The translations under genes were made by a program, and so were the position numbers. Positions 23,758-35,801 of a stretch of 64,000 nucleotides of DNA are shown in pieces; the first letter of the stretch is position 1, and each line of letters opens with the position of its first letter. A model generated the notes under the pieces. That model was not told where the DNA came from and did not search any database. It saw only the letters and a list, made by a program, of their open reading frames with translations. This DNA is from Verpa conica (lineage: Eukaryota > Ascomycota > Pezizomycetes > Pezizales > Morchellaceae): assembly GCA_033030425.1 (NCBI GenBank), contig JAUFSD010000004.1, positions 1,736,001-1,800,000 of the forward strand, in the 5' to 3' direction.

Positions 23758-26415
23758 ATCTTTACCTTATCCGGGGAATGGCGAATACTATTTGGAATCT
23801 AGAGGCTTCTCTGTAACGCTTCTTGAATTAGCTGTCATATTATATTATCTCTACATAGTATTTTATTAGTCGTTTGAGGAATTGAGAAACCAGGTGGCTT
23901 TGTGGGTATACTTTATTGAAACTCACATCATTCATTAATTAAGACTTGGTAAGCCCCCCCCCAGTTGCATACAGATTAGCCAGCTAGTGCTATAAATCTA
24001 GTGGCACTTAAACACCCAGCAGCTACATAGAATGATTCGTCTTTTGAAGGTTGGATGATAACAGCAGCGCCTCTAGACCCTACAATAGCACCAACGAGAA
24101 CCTAGTACTCCAAGGTTCTACTAACTCATTGATGACGCCATTATTTCTTCATATGTGCTTGTATTCTATTACGGTGTTCCCCGGTGAGCCGACAAAAAGT
24201 GAGGCCAAGAAACCCTGGATATGTGATGTAATCTATAGCTCAAAATAGTCTGTTTCATGTTGAAGGCTGGAGTGCTTTCGAGGGGAATCAAATCTACATT
24301 GATGTTTTTATCAACGAAATACTCCAAGATCAACAGGGTAAGTGCGTTACATGCTTGGCTTTAGTATCGATACCGATATATGAGTTGATAATACGTCACT
24401 AGTCGGGGATTTAATTGGCCCCCCGCGCCCCCCGCATTAAAGTAGCTTGGCTTTTTTTATATAAAATATGGGGTGGTTCGTATCGAGAGTGTTCTCTTAG
24501 CTAGGGGGTGATGGGTTTAATGAGTAAATAAAAAACAATAAAAGAGGTTTAATTTCGAGAATGACGATGATCTTTGGAGTTATATATCGGGCATAGCTTA
24601 GTACGTACGTACGGTACCCGGGTCGGGGAGGCGAACATACGACAGCGGGATTAATCTCTCTAAATTATCGTTACCCCAAAGTGATACCTTTACGCCGCTG
24701 ATCTGAATACTGGGATGCAGACAAACTTGATGAAAAAAATGCCGATCACTGGCGATCACTCGGCTCATGGCCCGGCTATCAGTGTGCTTGTAATAAATAA
24801 AAAAAACGTTTGATCTCGGGGCCCCATACTGGGGTAAATCTAGCACGGAGATTAATTATGTCAGCTATAGACCCTTGGTCTGATGAATCACCCGCCGCGA
24901 TCAGCAGTACTTGAATTTAACGACAAGTATTCCAATTAATGTAGAATAGGTAGCCCCTTGTATAACCTCTAACCGTCGACGATCATATCTAGTAATATAG
25001 AACCCCTTGTGTTCATATAGAAGTGGTACAGAATATACGTAGCTTGTGAAGATCACCAGCCGTTATTCCATCGATGCTCATGCCTCTTCCCGCATCGCCC
25101 CCACGTCTTGCAGTTTCCAAGCATTCCTTGCACATGCAGCACATGCTTAGATGCCTTCTCTATTTTGTTTGCAAGTGTCCTAATTGGGCCCAGTGACTAT
25201 AGAATGTATCTAACCCTTGAGCTTCTCCATTCGAATTATTGTATTTGATACAATTGAATATTCTGATTCTAGAGCATTGCTGCTCCTGTAGACCCTTGTG
25301 CGTATTGTTCATGTACGAGTCCATTTCTTGCCTTATCCCCGAGGTGGCATGATCATATCATATAGCTACATGGTATTTCCATTCAAACCGCCGAGAATTG
25401 AATTGGGAAATATAATTGTTAGATACGGCTACTTATTCAAAATCTAGCCACCATCCAATCACTGGCCTCAATTCTCAAAAAATATTCCAACTACTAGATT
25501 AAATCACAACTAATCACTCGGGTGCAGCAAAAATGATTAATATTAGGGCTCGGGCCTTAGTCGTTAACTCACAGCATCTGAGTGTATTTATATGCTCTAC
25601 TGTCTGTGACTGGCTAATGCACATGGAGTAATGGAGGAGCTCACTCCCACGGGCCCTTCTGTATTTCAATTCAGCCCAAACTAATGGACCAAATCGCAAC
25701 TGTACTGTCAATTGGCCAACTGGAGTACTTCCGGACTGCCAGATTGCCGCCGATCAGATATCTTGAGCTGCATGCGACACGTTTTTTTTTTTTGGAGTTA
25801 GGGCATTGCAGCACACATTCCCGCTTTTGTACCCCTTGCTGTCCGTTGGTCAGTGACCAAGTCGTGGCTGGCCATTGAGCCCAGCATTTCGAATGCACCT
25901 GTTTCAGTTTTTTTTTCCCAGCTTTCCCTCCCCCCCCCCTCCCCATAGTTGGAAAGGTAGCGGGGTCAATTCAATGCACAACGCTTCGTGACGTGTGACA
26001 GTAGTCACATTCTAGTTGTTTCTTTTTTTTTTTTTCCCTTTCTCATAAGTAGGCAAATACGGGACGGATGCAGGGAAGTGTCTTTCAATGGAGAATTTCT
26101 ATTACAGGTCGCATCACCAAAAGCGTTTTTGTCGAACAGCATCTCATAATGTGCAGTTCTGCTGCCACTCGGGTGAATAAAAGAAGAAAGAAAGAAAAAA
26201 AGACACTACCTGACGTAAACCAAAGGCTGAATGAAGGAGAAGAAAAAAAAAAAAAGTAAAAAAAAAGTAAAAAGGTCTTACCTAGACCCGAACTTGGGAC
26301 CACGTCGTCCCCACTTTTGATACATATCTCCACGTAGTGCTTTCCCGTAGCTATATCACAAAATAACATTATTATAAGTATTCTCTGCGTGAAGCACATT
26401 ATGATTCATGATTGC

Positions 26416-26428
26416 GGGGGGGGGGGGG
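26416..26428 (+). repeat. poly(G) tract, 13 nt
   Basis: One of seven poly(G/C) tracts of 10 nt or more in the window; the others are at 8633, 25930, 36484, 49200, 56148 and 56811. Confidence 0.9.
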
Positions 26429-29400
26429 ACAGTCCGTAGAGTAAAAAGGAACAAATGCTCCATTTCTAGAAGAAGAGAGGGGGAACCAATTAAGATTACG
26501 TAAGGAAACGCAGGGTAAAAAAGTACGAAATACTAGGGGTTAGGTCCGAAGTACACGATGCGTTACTGGTCTTGAAACAAGCATCAGATCATCAGGGCGC
26601 CCCTCGCGCGCCATCTATCTTACTACGCTGTGTAAAACACCCCCCTCCATCTAACATTCAAGATGGGTTTACCCCCATGGTGCCAACAGTGGAAGAGCAA
26701 AAAAGTGGAAGAAGCGAATTGGCCCCCCCTGTTGCACCGCATCGCACTCGTTATTCACTTCATTCAACCTTACGCTGCAGCCTCGATCCCACCCGCAGGC
26801 TATTACGCTTATTAGATCTCGGGAAAAAGCAATTCTCGGAGAATCACGTCATTGACATGAGAATATTTCGGAGAACCCCTAGCTTGGTGCATCTTATATT
26901 GAGGGAAAAAAACGAAAGATATCGTGGTCATGATTTTACCATCTTGGTAACCTGTACGTTTTGTGCTTCAGAATCCCACTCTTAAAAATATGCCTATATA
27001 CACACCCAGTAGTGTGGGGTTATTTTACGTACGCACAGCGGGGATTGGTCAGTAGTAAAACATCTTATTGAGACTTCTCCATTGTACAGCGTGGCCCCGG
27101 GGAAAACTAGAACTGCCTCCCAAGACAATTGCCTACTTTCCCGTCTGCATCTATCCCAGCCGCTGTTTCCAATGTCTTGTGGGTTATGTCTTTATTTCAA
27201 TAAGACTGTAAGCGTGGGGCTAGCTAGACGGAATAACCCATACCGGCTTTCTCAACAGGTTACTTGAAACGTAGCTGAGGATATTTGAATATTTCTTATA
27301 CTACTTATAGCATATGTGCTTACACTATAACGGACACCTATCCAAACAGGGAAATTCCGAACTGCACGAGTGATTCGAGGTGATTTCAAACATGGTTACA
27401 CCTTTCTGTTATACTCGGGGGCATGCAAGAATAACCCGCGCGTATGTTTTGCTTTTTTGCCCGCCCTGAATAAGAAACTCCCCAACTGTTGGTTTACATT
27501 CCTAGCTAGGTTCTTCTTGCCTGACCCGAGTATTTTTACTAGCTCACATAGTTATAATACAACAAAAAAACTAGGACTAAGGGTATATCACCTGATATTA
27601 TACAATTTTTTCTTTCTTTTTTCTAATGTTAGCTAAAAGATTATTACCGGCTCTAATTACGTTTTGCGTTTTTTTTCTCAAGTACCCCCCCCCACACCAA
27701 TTATTTACTACCCACTTTGAGTTCTGCCACTGGCTATCTGCTAGACCTAATTGTTATCAGTTCTCATATTTCTGCAATACAAGAATTATATGCAACAATG
27801 GCAAAACTGGATATATAATATATGCAGTTGGGGGGGGTGGGAGTACAGTGCAACGTACTACCATTCTAGACTCTTGTTCCTTCCAGGAACGTCCCTGGAA
27901 TTGTTTCTCCCGATCAAAGGACTCGGAAGACATACCGTCAATTGCGGAGTCGGTACCGAGGCTCCGTCCGGGTGGAGTTGGGTCGGGAAACATCCCGGCG
28001 GGAGAAACAAAAAAGAACTGCTGTGTTCTGGCCGTTGAGAAGTACAGGGATAATATTAACCACCCTGAATCTTGGAAAATGACCGTGCGCGCGCACCAAC
28101 AACTCTCCCTCCCTCCCTCCCTCGCCCCTTTGACTGAAATAAAAATAAAAATTTGTTCGATACAGATCTCGATCTTGACGTTGCGGGCCGTATGTAGTAC
28201 ATATATAGCTGTTTGAGAGATACCCTAACTAGTACGATCTAGAGTTCAAACCTAGAGATTCGCGATTATTTTATCTCAAATACGTAGGATGTTTTAGATC
28301 GCGCCAAATTATACCGGTGCAATTGCCGATTTTGAAAAAAAAAAAAAAAAAATTCCTAGATGTCGTAAGTGCTGATCGATGAGGGGCAGAAAACGCAAGG
28401 TTGTAATGCAGGGCAACGGGAGAGTAACCGGAGTCAAATCCTGGGTTCTAGGGAAGATAAGAATGCAAGGCCGTTCAAACAACATTTTCCGAAACAGGTG
28501 TTTTCCGAATAATGGTCAGGGAGTATATAATATAGTAGCGGCAGGCCGGGAAAAAGTTATGCGTATCCTATAGTTTGTCCCGGCATCATGCATGAGTCTC
28601 GCTTCCAGGGCTTCCTGGGGGGCTTTCCCCAGCATAGTCAGTTGTAATTAACGTTACCCCCCCGTATAGTTACATTTGTAGACATGAGTGTTATATTAAT
28701 GCGTCGCTAGAGTTATGGTGTAATCTATAGTGGTTACAGAGGCTGTTGCTTGCATGGCCTAGAAGTTGCTAGTTATATCATTTTTTTTGAACCATGGTAT
28801 TCGGCCGCATTTCCCCTTACTTTGTAGAGTACGTACTGGAGCATATCACCTATAACTACATACATGAAATAGTCACGGAGTCACCGTACATTGATCGTAC
28901 GCTGCACCGTGTATGTGCGGGCGCAAAACTCGTCCCCTTGCAGGTAAAGTATATCTGTTACCTGAATACCCGAGTGTTGAGATCGTTGAAATCTAAGCGG
29001 ATATGCCCTTTGAATAATTTGCACTCGCTGCCCCCCTAGAGATAGAATGTTCTATAACCAAATCATAAACCTTTGAAACAGCTAGCTCTGAAACCTTCTA
29101 GAATGCTTCTCGAAGAGGTCTCAGTCTAACGTGGAACATCGTGCGGTTTCAGAAGTCCAAGTGCTATTCGCCTTTTGTTCTCTGCCCGGCTATGGCTTGT
29201 TTTAAGGGGTACATGAAGATGGTCGCCAGCCGCTATGTCGGTGCCGTTGATTTGTACACCGAGCCTCGAATCCCTAACCCCCCGGCTTTGTGGAAATAAT
29301 GGTAAGTACTTGCGATGATAGAAATTTCTATATATGCACTCCATCTTTCAAGCCAGCTCGATTATTTTCCGATGCCAAGCCTGGTGCTACTAGCTTGGTT

Positions 29401-30241
29401 TGTTTATAGGCGGTATGTTTCAGCTGCTCGAAGATAACCTGGTAACGGGTTGTGGACGCTGCCCTGGGATCCTCCAATGTATGTTTCATGTGGAGACCAA
29501 GTTCAGTTTAATCGAGCCAATAGAATTTGAAGCCAAGAGGTTACATATCTTTTGGTTTTTATTTAGTGGGGGGTGGGGGGAACATCTAATGTCACTAAAG
29601 ATGTTCGGGATATCTCACCGCCGTTGCCGATGGGCCAACGTACAGATGTTACTTTAACCTCCACTTCTGTAAAAACACTATGTCAGAGTCCTAGGCGAGG
29701 GAAGCATGTCAATCTATACGGGATCAGAAAAAGTCCCCTAGTCGAGTCTCTGCGATATCGGCTGTACCTAGACGACTTAACTCCTGTACGGCCGCTAGTG
29801 GGAGAGCCACATAATCTATGCGGGGGCGTGGCCGCGCTACCTCATGAGCTACAGTTGAAGGCAAAAAAACAATTAATTTCTTTATAATTTCCCTATTGCG
29901 AAAGGTATCGATCGTAGGAGACGGAGGAGACCTCCCGGAACGGATAAGGGTAATTTGGGAAGTTCGGTGAGTGATTTGAAGTGATGGGTATAGGCAGGAT
30001 TGTGATAGGGACTATGCACGTAGGGTATTTAGGGCTCTTTAGATAGTGGATCTTGTGGGATTGAGGTCATAAAGTACCTTGGCACCTCCATCCTGTTTTC
30101 CTATTAAATGATATTGGCGAGATCTAGAAACAGAGCTCATCTACCTTTTTAGGCTAGTATGTGTCTTGATCTGAGGTCGCGCCATATAATTCGAGTAGGA
30201 GGACCAGAGGCATCTGAAAGAGGCTCATTACTTTGGCCTTT

Positions 30242-30270
30242 GGAGGGGGAGGGGGGAGGGGGAAGGGGGG
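30242..30270 (+). other. G-quadruplex-capable tract
   Basis: Five guanine runs separated by one or two adenines in an intergenic stretch without genes. Confidence 0.55.
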
Positions 30271-31908
30271 TTACATAAGCGCTAACCCAGTATTGTGAAA
30301 AGCGATCTGTCGATAGAGCTGTGCTCATCGCACGAATCCTCGAGGAATGTAAGGCGGGATGGTTTCCTGTACCTCGCCGCTAAATCAGATCAGATCTTGT
30401 GGCGAGCTGCGGGTGGCCGATAGCTTCCCGAAATGCCCATCCCCATAGCCGGACACGGAGTGGAAAGGTTTCTTTTATTGCAGTTGTCTAGACACGGTAC
30501 CTACTCGTGGCCTGTTGTACTAGTATGTGCGGGACTGTTTCAGTTTTCCAACGCCCGTATTTGCAGCACAAATCTAACTGGTAGAATTTGTTTTGACTAG
30601 CTTCGTTAAAAACCCCCAATGGACTTGATATATAACCCCTGCAAAAAAAAAAATCCTGGCTGTTGGACATAAGGCCTAAAGTCGGTCGTAATTAATTATG
30701 TATGTAGTACGTGGAGAGGACGTACCCATGAAGCTTCGGACCCAAATCGCACCATTGCCGCAGTTGATATAGTCAAAGCCTTCTGATACGGAAATCTAAT
30801 ACTATGCGGCTGGCCAAACCACCAAGTACTAATAATTCCTGGAAGTCCCGTTTTAAACGTGAAGGCCCAAAATGGTTACTGGCGCTCCGATCCTTGTGAG
30901 GTGTTTTTTTCTTTCTTTTTTCTTTCCGATTCTCTAGCAAGGCCGAGCGCAAGGCCGGCCGGATTAATCGGATTACAAAGTTGGTCCATGGAGGATATGT
31001 GGTTGTGCCCAAGAAACGAAACGGAGGATTGGAAATCCGATTCCTCCTAGCGCACAGACTATGATCTATACATTTTAATTTCACCACATTCTTCGAAAGT
31101 CTTTATAGTACTCAAAGTTGGGAATTCACCCGGTGCCGGTATACCGAATCACACTGCATCTTTATCGTGTTGTTTCTGTTGCTGTTATTGTTATAAAACC
31201 GTACTTTGAGATTTGATAGGAAACCCTAGTAATTTATCGGAGGGGCCAATTAATCACCCCGGATGTTCATCTTCTTGGCACAAAAGAAACAGAGACCCAC
31301 AAGACAAGCGGGTAAAAGAATAATGTTGGAAAATGGGACGTTGGAAAACCTATTGTTCTTTACTCATTCTGGAAGTTGTAAAATTAATCCAGATCAAATT
31401 ATAATCTCTAGCACGGGTAATCAGGCTGAGTGCCGGACCCTTATTTGCTGATAAAACTGATAGAAGTAATCAGATGCCTGCTCTAACTTACGGTTCCATA
31501 ACTGTGGGAGCATAGTGGGTTCTATAATTTGTATTCAAAACCGCCAAGGACCCAACCCGTAACTCCCTGCCTCCTCGGTAATAGTCGGTATTTGGATCAA
31601 GACTACCGAAAACATCAGGTAAAAAAACATTTTTGTACCCGGGATGGCCTGTGTGAGCCATGGAGCTATGACGCAGATGGAACCTCTGCATCGCTATACG
31701 CATATTTTGCTTCGGAACCCGCCCAATTTAGGTAATGCATATATCAATTTTTAGCCTCGTTGTGGATCGATGTATTTCGGGAATATACTGAAGCTAGACC
31801 ATCCGATATTGTAGGTCATAGATTGAGACGTGTACCGACTACATATACTAGCTAGTATATGGCCCAGACCATATTTCGAGAAGCCGTCCCTGGTAGGGTA
31901 GAAACAGA

Positions 31909-31920
31909 GGTTAGGGTTAG
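31909..31920 (+). repeat. telomere-like dimer GGTTAGGGTTAG
   Basis: A 12-nt match to TTAGGG periodicity inside the 11 kb desert. Confidence 0.5.
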
Positions 31921-32778
31921 AAATAGGTAAACCGCAGACTAGAGTATGGAGAGTAGGACATTTGTATTTTCTCTAGGAAAGTCGAGAATATAAAACTTTT
32001 GCCTAGTATTTCTGTTCAGATTTCTCTTTTTTACGTAATATCAAAACCTCTATCTAGACTCCACTTGCCCCGAATATAGCATCATGAGCTGTACCTCCTG
32101 TAACTAGTCTTGTCCGCAGAGACCTTTGTCGCGCGATGACAGCGAGATACTACAAGCAATAGCCCGAGTGACACACTTATGCTGCCATCCTAAGAGACTC
32201 ACCATGGGTGAAAACAACCCTTCGTAAGAATAACAAACAGTGGAGGGGCCTTTAGCAATTCAGATATGACCACGTGTGTGTGGCTGTCAACTCTAAATAA
32301 CGAGCTGTGATTCCCCGCGGCTCCACCACTTGACAACGCAGGAAAAGCCCGTGACAAGTTTTAGAAGGGCTTTAGATACCCGTCATACCGTTTGAATAGC
32401 AGTCAGCAGATATTGATGAGCTTTGAGGGCCAAAAAAAGCCCTGTTTCCCCAGTGACACATGTAAGAGTGTGTTCCTTGGGGGATATCCCACAGAGGGAT
32501 GATTAAAGTCGAGATAAGAAGGCAATTGGGGAATGGGTTTCGCTAATTCGTAATTAACCAGGGTCGACGTGTCAATGTGCTTTAGGACCAGACTTGCTTG
32601 ACCGGAAACTAGCGAGAGCGCCCGGCCGTAAACTTCTCCGCACCCTCTGATTGCTTCACCAAAAAAATAAAAAATTCCGCAGGCCAGAACCCAGAATCTG
32701 GAGCAGCTATCCTCTAGCTATCGTGCGTGCATGCCGATGCCTTCTGCCGCTATTCCGATATAGTGCAAGGTACTTCGC

Positions 32779-32791
32779 AGCGCGCGCGCGC
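32779..32791. repeat. alternating CG tract
   Basis: A run of GCGCGC dinucleotides in intergenic DNA. It is a potential Z-DNA former and a dense CpG site that has not decayed, which argues that this particular segment has not suffered heavy CpG deamination. Confidence 0.6.
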
Positions 32792-33869
32792 AGCGACCAC
32801 GGCTGTCGATACTGTATGTATACTAGCTACAGCCCAGTCCCGGCCTTAATCTATCATTTACACACTCGTACACATACTCTAGTATATATCGAAACAATCT
32901 ATTTCTTTTTTGTTTTATTTCCTTTGATACAGGTTTCCTGCATCACTTTGAACATGCCCAAAATTACTTCAGCCTGTGGAGAACAGTTTTTTGGTTTGGG
33001 AATTACGCAGGATTTTTTTTTCGGGGAGAGCAAAAACAGGTAATCCGATCAACCACACAAAGTAAATAATCTGGCCGTTTCAATCTCTGAAGTCCTATCT
33101 CTCTTCATTCACAATTCCTGCGGCCGGGGGTCCCTCCGGCCCTTACTTTGCTCCGGCCGAGCGCGAGACCTACCATGGTTGGATCGACTCGACCTTTTGT
33201 ATTTTCCCAGCGCCCAGCATGATCGAGCATACATGTAACCATACGTTAGGGCTTTAGGCCAGGTGATTTTTGCGAAGGGTAAGCGATCTCTTTTTTTTTA
33301 CCGGGTCTGTATGTACTCCCATCGAGTAGCCTGTCTACTTGCAGCAGTGACATGCAACACAAGCATCCGTACTACGATCGACCATGTCACTCCTCCTCAG
33401 GGAAGTTTGATATAACTAAGCGATATATAATCGCCTGAGAATTCCCCGAAACTCAACTTGAGTCTTGTTCACTAATGAAGAAACGGGCCGCCGGGGTAGC
33501 ATGCAGGAGGCTGTTATACCGGATCGATCCGTAGTGCATGGTATGTGCATATGTCCCCTCATAGTCTGTAACGGCGTAAGGTGGTACGTGCACCCGGCGC
33601 CCCCCCTCAACAGACATACATTTCTTCCCCTCCACATTGAAGGGATCATCCAAGGTCACCATGGAAGCTACACCCATGCCCTAAACAATAGGATTTAATA
33701 GAATTAAGGGTGGGTGGGTTCTTCACACGTGCATGGCCGTGGCAACTGCTAGCTATGGAGCTAATATCGATCGTTTCCTCCCTCCCCCCCCCACTTTACT
33801 AACACTACCATAGTATTGGTGTACTTGGTCTGCCGTTTTGCCATAAAATATGCCCTGAATCACCTAGCC

Positions 33870-33875
33870 TATAAA
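33870..33875 (+). promoter_or_regulatory. TATA-like box upstream of FAD monooxygenase
   Basis: TATAAA about 215 nt before the ATG at 34087, in a region otherwise without a better candidate. Would imply a 5' leader near 180 nt. Confidence 0.3.
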
Positions 33876-34086
33876 TTTGCATAAGAACTTCCTTTTGCCC
33901 AGCACTCATGACTGCAGATTCGAATACTATATTTCGTTTTTATACTCACTTGAGAGAGAACTTGAAGTACTTTTTCCACCAAAACCCACACACCTCTTCT
34001 TCTTATAAAAAGCCATCAGTACCTCACTAGATTTCAGTACTTGGAAACCCACCATCAGAACTTCATACTCCACGAGAACCAAATCG

Positions 34087-35801
34087 ATGGCGTCCCCTAT
34101 AGCACAGTATCCCAAAAGTGGGATAACAGTGATCATAGTTGGCGCAGGCTTTGGAGGACTCACTGCTGCAATTGAATGCACCTTGAAGGGCCATAAAGCT
34201 ATCGTGCTCGAAAAGACACCTAGCTTTGAGCAACTTGGTGATATTATATCAATCAGTGAGTTAACTCCCTAGTAAATCTTTTTTTTTTTTTCACAATAGT
34301 CGAATTCTTTTAAAAGATTTCTCTTCATCTTTTTTTTTTTTGCACTCTCTTTGGCCTCTGGGGGGGGAGGGGGGGAGGGGGGAGGGAAAAAAAAACTGCA
34401 TGCTAATCCATTGATAAAGGTACCAATGCGGGACAGATTCTGTCGCGATGGGATTCGTCGCTTATAGCAGACAGACTGCGACCCATATGCATGCGGCACA
34501 AGAGCTTTAAGATACACACACACAACGGCGAGTTCGTTTTTGAACAACCGGCAATGCCCCCAAACCGGGAAAAGCCAATGTACAATGGCCACAGGGCAGA
34601 CATCCATAGGGTGTTTTATGAATATGCACAGTCTCTCGGTGTTTCATTTAAAATGGGGCAACGGGTCACTGCGTATAAAGAAGATCCGGCTTCAGGAAAA
34701 GCCTGGGTTGAAACGGAATCCGGCGAGATCTTTAAGGGTGACGTTGTGGTTGGGGCAGACGGTGTTCGAAGCAGAGCACGGAAGCTAGTTCTTGGGTACG
34801 ACGATAAGCCGAAGAGCAGTGGCTATGCTGTCTTCAGAGCGTGGTTCAATGCGCAAGAAAATGGCATATCTACAGACCCTTTGACTAAGGAATTCGTCGA
34901 GAATGGAGACACACATACTGGTTGGCTGGGAGAAGATGTACACCTATTGGTTGCGAGCTGCAAAGGTGGAAAAGAAGTTTCTTGGGTTTGTACCCATAAA
35001 GTAAGTCATACCATTCTAGATTATTATTTATTTATTTTTTACCAGGTTTGAATATTAACACAGTCATAGGACGATGCCGATATCGATGACTCCTGGTCAA
35101 ATATAGGGCGGGTGGAGGATGTTCTAAAAATTCTAGAGGGCTGGGACCCCAGATGTCGTGCAATTGTAAGACTCTCCTCCAATGGTATTGGCTGTTCCAA
35201 TCATTGAGTGCTAATCCAACACAAAATATAGGTTTCAAAAACACCTACTTGTGTTGATTGGAAGCTTGTATACCGAGATCCACTACCTACATGGATCACT
35301 GCCAACGGCCTCACCTGTCTACTCGGTGATGCAGCACATCCATTCCTCCCTACCTCAGTGCAGGGCTGCTCTCAGGCAATCGAAGATGGTGCTGTTCTTG
35401 CGACATGCCTCTCTCTGGCCCACCAGGACAAATCCATCCCCCCTGCTGAAAAGGTCCCAACAGCCCTACGTGCCTATGAGCGCCTCCGCTACGAGCGTGT
35501 GAAGGCTGCGCAAAAGACTGGCGAGGCACTCCGGGATAAATGGCATAAGGCTGATTGGACAAAGGTCCGCCAGAACCCCGAGAGCATCAGGATGCCTCGG
35601 GAAGATTGGCTGTTGAAACATGACTGCGAGAGATTCGCCAGGAGGATGTGGGGTAGGGTCGTAGCCGAGTTGACTGGGGGGGAAGTAATTCCGAGGAAGA
35701 GTTTGGCAGCCGGCAGGGACAGCGATGAATTTGATACTGAGCTACCTCCCACACCCCTTGCCACGCCAACAGAGGAGATGGAGGACCCACTGAAACGATA
35801 G
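34087..35801 (+). CDS. FAD-dependent monooxygenase (salicylate-hydroxylase-like, group A)
   Basis: 471 residues from four exons: 34087-34255, 34420-35000, 35070-35165 and 35232-35801. It is a flavoprotein that would hydroxylate an aromatic or polyketide-type substrate using NAD(P)H and oxygen. The three FAD signatures are visible: GAGFGG at 19-24 with Glu42 as the ribose-binding acid, the DG motif GADGVRSRAR (Asp170), and the GD motif LLGDAAHP (Asp315). HRADIH carries the conserved Arg115. SVQGCSQAIEDG replaces the more usual AQGAGQAIEDG. Exon 1 ends in DIISIS, completed to DIISISTNAG by splicing. Intron 1 is 164 nt, about three times the local norm, and is filled with T, G and A homopolymers. 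No membrane segment or signal peptide is seen. The gene is isolated, with no polyketide synthase or other pathway gene around it, so the substrate is unknown. Confidence 0.87.
34360..34383 (+). other. G-quadruplex-capable run in monooxygenase intron 1
   Basis: Guanine runs of 8, 7, 6 and 3, separated by single adenines, on the coding strand inside the enlarged first intron, flanked by T11-T13 and A9 tracts. Confidence 0.7.

Larger units (their letters stand above)
22573..33869. other. 11 kb gene desert
   Basis: No gene supported over more than 11 kb. Present are: many homopolymers (G13 at 26416, A/T runs of 9-18), (CTAG)n at about 23009-23023, a hairpin with G/C arms (23723-23757), (CCCT)n at 28107-28123, a G-quadruplex-capable run at 30242-30270, a telomere-like dimer at 31909, and an alternating CG tract at 32779-32791. 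The longest ATG frame is 27626-28216 (196 codons), which crosses low-complexity DNA and shows no domain. I could not recognise transposon proteins; decayed copies would need a homology search. Confidence 0.5.

Noticed and set aside
26572..26985. 137-codon frame
   Set aside because: Starts at TTG, has no recognisable domain and lies among homopolymers.
29842..29872. tRNA A-box-like TGTAGCTCATGAGGTAGC on the - strand
   Set aside because: No B box, no matching acceptor stem; a cloverleaf could not be built.
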